From: Hyphomicrobiaceae bacterium | GTDB lineage: Bacteria > Pseudomonadota > Alphaproteobacteria > Rhizobiales > Hyphomicrobiaceae | Assembly (NCBI GenBank): GCA_020442225.1 | Contig: JAGRKR010000695.1 | Span: 1-8,354, forward strand | Direction of reading: 5' to 3' | Length of the DNA stretch: 8,354 bases | In this document: positions 1-6,185 of the stretch, piece by piece | Position numbering within the stretch: the first letter of the stretch is position 1 | How the letters are laid out: every line of letters begins with the position of its first letter | The notes under the pieces: model-generated | What the model was told of the DNA's origin: nothing | What the model saw: only the letters and a program-made list of their open reading frames with translations | Database searches by the model: none | Translations under genes and position numbers: made by a program

Positions 1-57
1 CTGTTCCTGTTCGCCTGCATCTACGTATGGGGTGGCGGAACGCCGGCACCGCACTGA
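1..57 (+). CDS. ctaE: Cytochrome c oxidase subunit III, C-terminal tail (partial)
   Basis: The first 18 codons read in frame 1 as LFLFACIYVWGGGTPAPH followed by TGA. This hydrophobic end with an IYVWGG-like motif resembles the last transmembrane helix of the haem-copper oxidase subunit III (COX3), an inner-membrane subunit of aa3-type cytochrome c oxidase. The match is short, so the strongest support is context: DUF983 and SURF1 genes follow on the same strand, the order commonly seen downstream of subunit III in alphaproteobacterial cox/cta clusters. The gene begins before the window, so its start, length and remaining helices cannot be judged. The name is an inference from motif plus neighbours. 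Confidence 0.72.
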   Translation: MFLFACIYVWGGGTPAPH

Positions 58-69
58 TCCGACAAGAGA

Positions 70-107
70 CGATGGAGCCGGGGCGGCAACGCGGCACGGC
101 TCCATCG
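70..107 (+). terminator. Intergenic hairpin just after coxC/ctaE
   Basis: Positions 70-80 (CGATGGAGCCG) and 97-107 (CGGCTCCATCG) are an 11-base perfect inverted repeat around a 16-base GC-rich loop. It begins 12 bases after the subunit III stop codon. No run of T follows, so it is not a textbook intrinsic terminator. It may be a Rho-assisted terminator, a processing site or a 3'-end stabilising stem. The structure is seen directly; the role is inferred. Confidence 0.5.
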
Positions 108-112
108 CGATG

Positions 113-157
113 CTCAGCTCCCGAGTTTGTCGAGGGCCCGGTGCCTCGCACCGGGCC
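113..157 (+). repeat. REP-like palindromic element with a 9-bp GC hairpin
   Basis: Positions 135-143 (GGCCCGGTG) and 149-157 (CACCGGGCC) form a perfect 9-base inverted repeat with a five-base loop. Immediately before it, 120-136 reads CCCGAGTTTGTCGAGGG. This is close to the sequence CCTGAGCTTGTCGAAGG that recurs in intergenic repeats of many proteobacterial genomes (14 of 17 positions, compared by eye with a motif recalled from memory). The hairpin is certain. Its membership of a dispersed REP family is an inference, since only one copy lies in the window. Confidence 0.42.
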
Positions 158-191
158 GACGCATTTCCCGGGCGGCGGGTTGCGCACAGAG

Positions 192-198
192 CAGGAGG
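192..198 (+). promoter_or_regulatory. Ribosome binding site fixing the DUF983 start
   Basis: CAGGAGG lies seven bases before the ATG at 206. The reading frame stays open upstream to an ATG at 32, but that stretch crosses both intergenic hairpins and has no comparable ribosome binding site, so translation most likely begins at 206. Confidence 0.65.
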
Positions 199-205
199 TC
201 GCGTC

Positions 206-604
206 ATGGCTCACGAGCCGGAGTCGCACGACGTCACGCGCGCAGCGGAGCCCTCCCTCTTGCGCGCCGCCCTCGCCTCGCGATGCCCCCGCTGCGGCAA
301 GGGTCCGCTTTTCGACGGCTTCCTGAAACTGCGGAGCGGGTGTCCGGCATGCGGGCTGGACTACCGCTTTGCCGATGCCGGCGACGGGCCCGCAGTGTTC
401 GTGATCCTGTTCGCCGGCGTGATCCTGGCGATTGCAATGGTCGCGGTCGAGCTACTCTACGAGCCGCCGTACTGGCTCCATGCGCTGCTCTGGGCGCCGC
501 TGAGTGTCGTGCTCGTGCTGGGGCTGCTGCGACCGCTGAAGGCGGCGCTGATCGCCCTGCAATACCGGCACAAGGCCGAGCAGGCCCGGTTCGATCAGTC
601 ATGA
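206..604 (+). CDS. DUF983 family zinc-ribbon membrane protein
   Basis: A 132-residue protein with the layout of the DUF983 family. An N-terminal zinc ribbon has two CPxC knuckles, Cys27/Cys30 (CPRC) and Cys46/Cys49 (CPAC), and is followed by two hydrophobic helices at about residues 63-84 and 90-110. A charged tail ends the protein. The four cysteines probably bind a metal ion at the cytoplasmic face of the inner membrane. The family has no firmly established reaction, but in alphaproteobacteria it regularly sits between cytochrome oxidase subunit III and SURF1, as here, which suggests a part in oxidase biogenesis. The start at 206 is supported by CAGGAGG at 192-198. The stop is 19 bases before the SURF1 start, so the two are probably co-transcribed. 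Family assignment is firm; function is not. Confidence 0.87.
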   Translation: MAHEPESHDVTRAAEPSLLRAALASRCPRCGKGPLFDGFLKLRSGCPACGLDYRFADAGDGPAVFVILFAGVILAIAMVAVELLYEPPYWLHALLWAPLSVVLVLGLLRPLKAALIALQYRHKAEQARFDQS

Positions 605-623
605 GCCGGTTCCAAGGCGCCTG

Positions 624-1451
624 ATGACAGCATTCACGAGGCATACAATGGGTAGCGAACCGCGCCGGTCAGGTCTCGTCTGGCTCACCATCCTGAGCCT
701 CGCAGCCCTGATCGTGCTCGTCGGTCTCGGCACATGGCAACTCCAGCGCCGCGCCTGGAAGGAAGACCTGATCGCGCGGATCAAGGCGCGGGCCGTCGAG
801 GCCCCCGTGACCCTTGCCGATCCGCGCGTGGCGGCGGTCGCGCGCAGGGGGCAGCCGGTCGGTCAGGGGCTCGCCGCCGAGGCGCTGGCGATCTGGCAGG
901 CGGCGCAGACACCGGAGTTCCTGCGCGTGCGCGTGCAAGGCGCCTTCGCACCTCGCCGCGATCTCTTCTACTACGCCCCAGATCCGCGTCGTGGTCCGGG
1001 CTGGCAGGTCGTCTCGCCGTTCCGTCTGGCCGACGGGCGTGTGGTTCTCGTCAACCGCGGCTACGTGAGCGAGGCGGAGCGCCGTGGACCGCCCGCAGCG
1101 TGGGCGGCGCCGGGGGGGACGCTGGAGATCACCGGACGGCTTCGCTCCCCTGGACATCGCGCCATGTTCGAGCCGGTCAACAACGTCGCCGCCAATCAAT
1201 GGTATTGGCGCGACCTGCCGGCGATGGCGCGAGAGGTGCTGGACGGACAGGCGGCTGCGACGACCGTCGTCCCGTTCTTCCTGGAACTGGAGGCGTCACC
1301 TCAGGCAAGCGCCCGCATCCCGCAGCCGTTGCCGGCGCGGGTCGATCTGCCCAACAACCACCTTCAGTACGCGCTCACATGGTTCGGGCTGGCGCTGACG
1401 CTGCTCGGCGTGTGGGGCGCCTATCTCTGGCAGGCCGTGCGCCGGCGCTGA
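624..1451 (+). CDS. SURF1 family cytochrome oxidase assembly protein
   Basis: SURF1 (Shy1 in yeast) is an inner-membrane chaperone for cytochrome c oxidase assembly, linked to haem a insertion into subunit I. The 275-residue product has the family architecture: an N-terminal transmembrane helix at about residues 19-37 ending in the signature LGTWQLQRRAWK, a large periplasmic domain with VNRGYV (143-148), GRLRSPG (171-177) and NQWYWRDL (191-198), and a C-terminal helix at about 247-270 preceded by NNHLQYA. Length is normal for bacterial SURF1. Two starts are possible: ATG 624, with AAGG at about 614-617, and ATG 648, with GAGG at 638-641 six bases upstream. Both leave the first helix intact. 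The gene follows the DUF983 gene closely and ends 22 bases before the convergent transporter gene. Confidence 0.93.
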   Translation: MTAFTRHTMGSEPRRSGLVWLTILSLAALIVLVGLGTWQLQRRAWKEDLIARIKARAVEAPVTLADPRVAAVARRGQPVGQGLAAEALAIWQAAQTPEFLRVRVQGAFAPRRDLFYYAPDPRRGPGWQVVSPFRLADGRVVLVNRGYVSEAERRGPPAAWAAPGGTLEITGRLRSPGHRAMFEPVNNVAANQWYWRDLPAMAREVLDGQAAATTVVPFFLELEASPQASARIPQPLPARVDLPNNHLQYALTWFGLALTLLGVWGAYLWQAVRRR

Positions 1452-1473
1452 GCCTGTGCGGCCCGCGCCCCCA

Positions 1474-2487
1474 TCAGATCCGCTCACGCTCCAGACGCTG
1501 ACGGCGCAGCTTCGCCTCGCGCCGCGTGATGTAGAGGCCGGACGCGAAGATCACCAGCGCGCCGAGCCACGTCCAGTGGTCGATTAACTCGCCGAACACG
1601 ACGTAGCCCAGCAGCACCGCGAACGGCAGTCGCGAGAACTCGAGCGTCATGACGAGCGAGGCGTCGATGCGGGCAAGTCCGCGCACCAGCGCCATGTGTC
1701 CGAGGATCGCGACGACGCCGAGCGCCAGCAGGTAGGGCAGCGTCTCGAGCGGAGGCGTTCGCCAGACGAAGGCCGCCATCACGGCGGCGAGCGGCACCAT
1801 CATGAGATTGGTCAGGAAGACGATGCGGTCGGGATCGTCGCGATAGGTCAGGCGCTTGACCAGAATGCCGATCATGCCCGAGCAGAGCGCCGAGAAGAGC
1901 GCGAGGAGCTGGCCATTGCCGATCTCCGAGGCGCCGGGCCTCAGGATGATCATGGCGCCGGCGAAGCCAACGGCCAACGCCGTCCAGCGGCGGACGCCCA
2001 CGACCTCCTTGAGAAAGATGACCGCGCCGATCGTGCCGAACAGGGGGGCGAGGAAGCCGATGGCCGTGACCTCGCCGATGCGGACCAGCGCCAGTGCATA
2101 GATCCACGAGGTCATCGAGGCGAAGCTGATGATCACCCGCATGCCGTAGAGGTGGAGCTGATCGGAGCGGAAAAGCGACGCGCCGCGCCAGATCAGCATC
2201 GGTGCCATCAGCAGGACGCCGATCGTTGTGCGCAGCAGCATGACCACCAGTGGATGCACGCCGGCAAGCGCGATGTGGCGCACGAGGGCCGCCATGACGG
2301 CGAACGAGATCATCGCCAGGATCACCCAGAACGCGCCGACGACGAGATCGTCTGTGCGCCAGGCCGGCGTCGCAGCGCTGCGGGGTGCCGGCGGGGCGGC
2401 TAATCGCGCCGGAGCGGGCTCGCTCGCTCCCGGGCCGGGCTCGCCACGCATCGGGCGGCGGCCATCTGGACGTTCGTCCTCGGTCAT
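1474..2487 (-). CDS. EamA/DMT superfamily membrane transporter
   Basis: A 337-residue protein of the drug/metabolite transporter superfamily with two EamA-type repeats, at about residues 47-184 and 194-322, together giving about ten hydrophobic helices. Typical features are FLAPLFGTIGAVIFLKEVVG near the end of the first repeat and SRLPFAVLLGYVVFGE (285-300) in the second; each ends in the Gly/Glu turn expected before the last helix of an EamA repeat. The C-terminus is strongly basic. Residues 1-45 form an unusual Pro/Ala/Gly-rich hydrophilic leader. The chosen start is ATG at 2485-2487. It has only a weak ribosome site, and ATG at 2451 is an alternative. The frame is open to 2736, but that would overlap the binding-protein gene on the other strand. 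Such proteins export or import small metabolites; the substrate is unknown. Confidence 0.88.
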   Translation of the reverse strand: MTEDERPDGRRPMRGEPGPGASEPAPARLAAPPAPRSAATPAWRTDDLVVGAFWVILAMISFAVMAALVRHIALAGVHPLVVMLLRTTIGVLLMAPMLIWRGASLFRSDQLHLYGMRVIISFASMTSWIYALALVRIGEVTAIGFLAPLFGTIGAVIFLKEVVGVRRWTALAVGFAGAMIILRPGASEIGNGQLLALFSALCSGMIGILVKRLTYRDDPDRIVFLTNLMMVPLAAVMAAFVWRTPPLETLPYLLALGVVAILGHMALVRGLARIDASLVMTLEFSRLPFAVLLGYVVFGELIDHWTWLGALVIFASGLYITRREAKLRRQRLERERI

Positions 2488-2575
2488 GACGTGTGTCTCA
2501 TGAAGGCACGGACTGACTAAGGCGTCGACATCGGCTGCCAATTTGCGGAGCACATCGGTTCTTTCGCTAGCACGA

Positions 2576-2616
2576 GACGGGAATGCGTCCGAAGGAAAAG
2601 CACCAATAGTCCCGTC
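2576..2616. repeat. Seven-base inverted repeat in the divergent intergenic region
   Basis: GACGGGA at 2576-2582 and TCCCGTC at 2610-2616 are perfectly complementary arms separated by 27 bases. The pair lies upstream of the candidate promoter of the importer operon and also within reach of the divergent transporter gene, so it could be a pair of protein-binding half sites. A seven-base match at this spacing can arise by chance. Confidence 0.25.
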
Positions 2617-2621
2617 AAGGC

Positions 2622-2650
2622 TTGCAATTCTGTGCGTGACGTTGAATGCT
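2622..2650 (+). promoter_or_regulatory. Weak sigma-70-like promoter candidate for the importer operon
   Basis: TTGCAA at 2622-2627 and AATGCT at 2645-2650 are separated by 17 bases. This is the right spacing but a poor match to the consensus (four and three of six positions). It would place transcription start near 2657, leaving a leader of about 70 bases before the ATG at 2728. A promoter is expected in this 240-base divergent gap; this exact placement is tentative. Confidence 0.22.
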
Positions 2651-2681
2651 CTGCATATCGGCTCGCCCACGTCCGTCACGC
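2634..2681. repeat. Eight-base inverted repeat before the importer operon
   Basis: GCGTGACG at 2634-2641 and CGTCACGC at 2674-2681 are perfect inverted arms with 32 bases between them. They flank the candidate -10 element and likely transcription start. They could be operator half sites or a stem in the leader RNA. The repeat is seen directly; any regulatory role is inferred. Confidence 0.35.
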
Positions 2682-2711
2682 GGGGGCAAGCGCTGTTGCA
2701 TGACAGTTGAG

Positions 2712-2718
2712 GGAGGAG
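2712..2718 (+). promoter_or_regulatory. Ribosome binding site fixing the first binding-protein start
   Basis: GGAGGAG is a near-perfect Shine-Dalgarno sequence nine bases before ATG 2728. It rules out the in-frame TTG at 2707, which lies upstream of it, and gives a protein that begins directly with a normal signal peptide. Confidence 0.75.
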
Positions 2719-2727
2719 ATCAGAAGA

Positions 2728-4263
2728 ATGCGCCATCTGCGTTCGCTAGCCGCGGCAATGACCGTGGCCGGATTTGGCCTAGCCGCTTCGCCGGCCATGG
2801 CGGGCAAGTCCACCGACACGCTCATCTGGGCGACCGACCGAGAGAACCCCATCGCCGACAGCACGTTCCTCAATACGCGTGAGAACGTCATCCTCGGCTA
2901 TATGCTGTTCGACCGGCCGCTGTACCTCGACGAGAAGAAGAAGCTGCACGGCCTGCTCGCGACGAAGTGGACGTGGGTCGACACAACGACCATCGAGATG
3001 GAGCTGCGCAAGGGCGTCAAGTTCCACAACGGCAAGGAGTTCGACGCCGAGGATCTCAAGTACTCCTACGAGTTCGTCCTCGACCGCAAGAACGGCGCGC
3101 TCAACTACCGCTACCTTTCCTTCATGAAGTCGGTGGAGGTGCTCGACAAGTACAAGGTGCGCATCAAGCTGACGAAGCCGTTTCCACCGGCGCTCATCTA
3201 TCTCGCCTCATCGGGCTCGATCGTGCCGAAGGGGCACTACCAGACCGCCCCGACTAAGCCGGACGGCAAGAAGGACTTCGGCGCCGTCAAGCCGATCGGC
3301 ACCGGCCCGTACATGCTCGCCGAGATGAAGCCGGGCGAGACCGTGCTGCTGAAGCGCTTCGACGGCTATTACGCCGGCAGCCCGAAGGGCAAGCCTGCTA
3401 TCTCCAAGGTGCTCCTGCGCACCATCAAGGACCCGAACACGCGGCTCGCCGAGTTGATGACGGGCGCCATCGACTGGATCTGGGATGTGCCCAAGGATCA
3501 GGCCGAGCGCATCAAGGCTAACCCGCGTCTCGTGGTCGCCAAGGGCAAGACCGTGCGTTTCTCCTACTTGGCCATGGATGCGACGGGCCGCACCGGCGTG
3601 AAGCTCTTCATGGACAAGCGCGTGCGCATGGCCGTGGCTCATGCCATCAACCGCGAGGCGATGGTCAAGAGCCTGATCGGGGACCCGTCCGAGGTCATTC
3701 ACTCGCCGTGCCATCCGGACCAGTTCGGCTGTACCAACGACGTCAAGAAGTATGCCTATGATCCCGCCAAGGCCAAGAAGCTGCTGGCCGAGGCCGGTCA
3801 TCCCAACGGCTTCTCCGTCGATATTTACGCCTACCGCGAGCGCGAGTTCGCCGAGGCGATCATCGGCGACCTCTCCAAGATCGGCATCAAGGCGAAGCTC
3901 TACTTCCTGCAGTACTCCGCCCTGCTGAAGAAGGTGCGCGCCGGCGAGGTGCCGTTCACCAACATGACCTGGGGCTCGAGCTCGATCCTCGACGTGTCCG
4001 CCGCGACCGGTCATTTCTTCACCGGCACGCCGGACGATTTTGCCAAGGACCCGCAGGTCATCAAGATGATCGCCGAGGCCGATGGCATCGTCGACACGGC
4101 CAAGCGCGAGGCAGCCTGGAAGAAGGTGCTGGAGCGCATCGCCGACCAGGCCTACTGGGTGCCGCTGTTCACCTACATCAAGTACTTCGCACACTCGAAG
4201 GACCTGGACTTCGTCGTTCCGAACGACGAGATCCCCCGCTTCTTCCTGAGCAAGTGGAAGTAA
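2728..4263 (+). CDS. ABC transporter substrate-binding protein, family 5 (peptide/nickel type), copy 1
   Basis: A periplasmic binding protein of the SBP_bac_5 (DppA/OppA) family, 511 residues, normal length. It has a Sec signal peptide: a basic start MRHLR, a hydrophobic core, and likely cleavage after SPAMA at residue 25. The mature part begins GKSTDTLIWATDREN and carries family features such as LRKGVKFHNGKEFDAEDLKYS, GTGPYMLAE, RVRMAVAHAINRE and YDPAKAKKLLAEAG. It captures a ligand in the periplasm and delivers it to the DppB/DppC-like channel encoded downstream. Cys328 and Cys335 (CHPDQFGC) are the only cysteines of the mature protein and could form a disulfide. A paralogue follows at 4563. 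Substrate is unknown: the family covers di- and oligopeptides, opines, nickel, haem and glutathione. The family call is secure. Confidence 0.95.
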   Translation: MRHLRSLAAAMTVAGFGLAASPAMAGKSTDTLIWATDRENPIADSTFLNTRENVILGYMLFDRPLYLDEKKKLHGLLATKWTWVDTTTIEMELRKGVKFHNGKEFDAEDLKYSYEFVLDRKNGALNYRYLSFMKSVEVLDKYKVRIKLTKPFPPALIYLASSGSIVPKGHYQTAPTKPDGKKDFGAVKPIGTGPYMLAEMKPGETVLLKRFDGYYAGSPKGKPAISKVLLRTIKDPNTRLAELMTGAIDWIWDVPKDQAERIKANPRLVVAKGKTVRFSYLAMDATGRTGVKLFMDKRVRMAVAHAINREAMVKSLIGDPSEVIHSPCHPDQFGCTNDVKKYAYDPAKAKKLLAEAGHPNGFSVDIYAYREREFAEAIIGDLSKIGIKAKLYFLQYSALLKKVRAGEVPFTNMTWGSSSILDVSAATGHFFTGTPDDFAKDPQVIKMIAEADGIVDTAKREAAWKKVLERIADQAYWVPLFTYIKYFAHSKDLDFVVPNDEIPRFFLSKWK

Positions 4264-4293
4264 GCGCCACTCGAGCCGCGACAGGACCCTCAG

Positions 4294-4317
4294 GCCCGGC
4301 GTCTTGCGACGCCGGGC
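4294..4317 (+). terminator. GC hairpin after binding-protein gene 1
   Basis: GCCCGGCGTC at 4294-4303 and GACGCCGGGC at 4308-4317 form a perfect ten-base stem closed by a TTGC loop, starting 31 bases after the stop codon. The following bases are not T-rich, so full intrinsic termination is unlikely. Partial termination or protection of the upstream message from 3' exonucleases is the likelier role, as is common after binding-protein genes in ABC operons. Confidence 0.55.
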
Positions 4318-4419
4318 GATGCGGTCGGTGGCGGTTTCGGGACGGACGGGATGGACTGCGCGCCGTGGCGTATTCCGCAACAGTGGGATCGCCGGCCCCT
4401 TGCCAGAAGCGAGGGGGTG

Positions 4420-4448
4420 CGCCAAGCTCGCGATCTGCGAGCGTGGCG
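4420..4448 (+). repeat. Second hairpin in the inter-binding-protein spacer
   Basis: Positions 4420-4424 (CGCCA) pair with 4444-4448 (TGGCG), and 4426-4431 (GCTCGC) pair with 4437-4442 (GCGAGC). This gives an 11-pair stem interrupted by a single A/G mismatch, with the five-base loop GATCT. No T-run follows. It may be a processing or leader structure for the second gene; the function is unknown. Confidence 0.4.
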
Positions 4449-4562
4449 GCTGCGGGCTTCCGAACCGGACCGGGCGCGGATTTCCGTGCTTCGATCGGAA
4501 CGAAGAGGCTCATTGGCGTTGGCTGGCAGCCTTTGTCCACAGTGTGTATGGAGTGACAGACG

Positions 4563-6110
4563 ATGTGGCGACGTTTCACCTGCGCCGCGCTCGGCGCCTT
4601 CATAATCTTCTCGCATCCTGACGTGGCGCAGGCCGGCAAGGCCGACGACACGCTCGTCTGGGCGACCGATCGCGAAAACACAGTAATCGATCCCTATTAC
4701 TCGAACACGCGTGAGCTCGTCATTCTCGGGCGGCATGTCTGGGATGCGCTCGTCACGATCGACATCAAGAGCGGTGAGATCAAGCCGCTGCTCTCCACAT
4801 CCTGGAAGTGGCTCGACGACAAGACCATCGAGTTCAAGCTGCGCGATGGCGTGAAGTTCCACGACGGCCGCGACTTCAGCGCCGACGACGTCGTCTACAC
4901 CATCAATTTCGTGACCAATCGCGCCAACGGCGTCGTCACCTACAACAACGTCGGCTGGATGGCGGGCGCCGAGAAGGTCGACGCCAAGACCGTCCGCATC
5001 AAGCTCAAGAAGCCGTTCGCTGCCGCGCTCGCCTATCTCGCCAATGCCGTGCCGATCCTGCCGAAGGGCAACTACGACTCCGTGCCCACGGGCCCCGGCG
5101 GCAAGAAGGACTTCACCCAGGCCAAGCCCGTCGGCACCGGTCCCTACAAGGTCGTCGAGGTGAAGTCGGGCGAATTCGTGCTGATGGAGCGCTTCGAGGG
5201 CTACATCAAGGGCGGCCCCAAGGGCACGCCGGCCATCAAGTTCCTGCGCTATCGCACGATCAAGGAGAAGAACACCCAGGTTGCCGAGAGCATGACGGGT
5301 GCGATCGACTGGATCTGGGACGTGCCCAAGGAGCAGGCCGAGCGCATGAAGGCCAATCCGCGGCTCACCGTCGAGAACGCCAAGACGCTGCGTGTCTCCT
5401 ATCTGCAGTTCGACGTGAAGGGCGTGTCGCCGCAGAAGTTCTTCATGGACAAGCGCATCCGCCAGGCGATTGCCCACGCCATCAATCGTGACGCCATCGC
5501 CAAGAGCCTTGTCGGGCCGGCGTCCGAGGCGATTCATGCGGCCTGCCATCCCGATCAGTTCGGCTGCACCGCCGATGTGCTGAAGGACATGGTCCGCTAT
5601 CCCTACGACCCGGAGAAGGCCAAGAAGCTGCTGGCGGAGGCCGGGCACCCCAACGGCTTCGCGTTCGACATCTACGGCTATCGCGAGCGGGAGTTCACGG
5701 AAGCCGTCATCGGTGACCTCGCCAAGGTCGGCATCAAGGCCAAGCTCAACTGGCTGCAGTTCCGCGCACTCCGCGAGAAGGTTCGCAAGGGCGAGGTGTC
5801 CGTCAACATGATGACGTGGGGCTCCTACTCGATCCCAGACGCCTCGGCCATGGTCGGCCACTTCTTCGCCGGTGGTCCCGACGACCTGACCAAGGATCCC
5901 GATCTGACGCGGATGGTCGAGGAGGCGGGGAACACGCCCGACGCGGCGAAGCGCAAGGTACTCTACGCCAAGGTGCATGCGCGTATCGCGGCGGAGGCCT
6001 ACTGGGTGCCGCTCTTCACCTACGCCAAGTACTACGTCTATTCGAAGGATCTCGCCTTCACGACCACGTCGGACGAGACCCCTCGCTTCTATCTCGCGAA
6101 ATGGAAATAG
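4563..6110 (+). CDS. ABC transporter substrate-binding protein, family 5 (peptide/nickel type), copy 2
   Basis: A 515-residue periplasmic SBP_bac_5 protein, paralogous to the gene at 2728. The signal peptide starts MWRRF, has a hydrophobic core, and ends with likely cleavage after DVAQA at residue 24; no lipobox is seen. The mature part begins GKADDTLVWATDREN. It shares several long, near-identical blocks with copy 1, including MTGAIDWIWDVPK, KAKKLLAEAGHPNGF and AYWVPLFTY, and the CHPDQFGC pair (Cys328/Cys335), again the only cysteines of the mature chain. A three-residue insertion follows that motif (ADVLKDMVRYPYDP versus NDVKKYAYDP). ATG 4563 is supported by GGAG at 4550-4553. It lies 75 bases before the permease start, so it is probably the main partner of the channel, with copy 1 widening or changing ligand choice. 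That division of labour is inference. Confidence 0.95.
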   Translation: MWRRFTCAALGAFIIFSHPDVAQAGKADDTLVWATDRENTVIDPYYSNTRELVILGRHVWDALVTIDIKSGEIKPLLSTSWKWLDDKTIEFKLRDGVKFHDGRDFSADDVVYTINFVTNRANGVVTYNNVGWMAGAEKVDAKTVRIKLKKPFAAALAYLANAVPILPKGNYDSVPTGPGGKKDFTQAKPVGTGPYKVVEVKSGEFVLMERFEGYIKGGPKGTPAIKFLRYRTIKEKNTQVAESMTGAIDWIWDVPKEQAERMKANPRLTVENAKTLRVSYLQFDVKGVSPQKFFMDKRIRQAIAHAINRDAIAKSLVGPASEAIHAACHPDQFGCTADVLKDMVRYPYDPEKAKKLLAEAGHPNGFAFDIYGYREREFTEAVIGDLAKVGIKAKLNWLQFRALREKVRKGEVSVNMMTWGSYSIPDASAMVGHFFAGGPDDLTKDPDLTRMVEEAGNTPDAAKRKVLYAKVHARIAAEAYWVPLFTYAKYYVYSKDLAFTTTSDETPRFYLAKWK

Positions 6111-6133
6111 CCGTTCGCGCACTCCAACCACGG

Positions 6134-6157
6134 CCCGCGGGCGATGATGCCCGCGGG
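6134..6157 (+). terminator. Intra-operon hairpin between binding protein 2 and the permease gene
   Basis: CCCGCGGGC at 6134-6142 and GCCCGCGGG at 6149-6157 form a perfect nine-base GC stem with a GATGAT loop, 23 bases after the stop codon and 28 bases before the permease start. No T-run follows, so read-through is expected. Such stems commonly raise the ratio of binding protein to membrane subunits by partial termination or by blocking 3' decay. Confidence 0.55.
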
Positions 6158-6185
6158 ATCACCTGAACCGAGCGAGAAGCCAGCG

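Larger units (their letters stand above)
4264..4562. other. 299-base structured spacer between the two binding-protein genes
   Basis: I see no credible gene here. Short open frames occur on both strands, but they lack ribosome sites and recognisable protein features. The spacer holds two strong hairpins (4294-4317 and 4420-4448) and, at its right end, GGAG at 4550-4553, the ribosome site of the second binding-protein gene. I found no convincing promoter, although the length leaves room for one, or for a small RNA. Confidence 0.5.

Noticed and set aside
32..205. N-terminal extension of the DUF983 frame to an ATG at 32
   Set aside because: It would overlap the subunit III stop, runs through two hairpins, and lacks a ribosome site, whereas ATG 206 has CAGGAGG at good spacing.
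1452..1473. Bidirectional terminator between the convergent SURF1 and EamA genes
   Set aside because: The gap is only 22 bases. The best inverted arms nearby (CAGGC and GCCTG) are five bases long and mostly inside the SURF1 gene, with no T-run.
1696..2403. A 235-codon + strand frame opposite the EamA gene
   Set aside because: Its translation is rich in Asp, Arg, Glu and His, as expected of the reverse complement of a membrane protein gene; no domain or ribosome site is seen.
2685..2700. Possible sigma-54 promoter (GGGGC then TTGC) before binding protein 1
   Set aside because: The GG and GC elements are one base off the required spacing, and a start there would fall on the ribosome binding site.
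3208..4425. A 405-codon open frame on the minus strand opposite binding protein 1
   Set aside because: It has the same antisense shadow character as the frame opposite copy 2; its translation resembles that shadow because the two sense genes are paralogues, not because it is a gene.
4290..6131. A 613-codon open frame on the minus strand opposite binding protein 2
   Set aside because: It mirrors the + strand gene codon for codon in a GC-rich genome, lacks a recognisable domain or ribosome site, and the + strand frame is an unmistakable binding protein.
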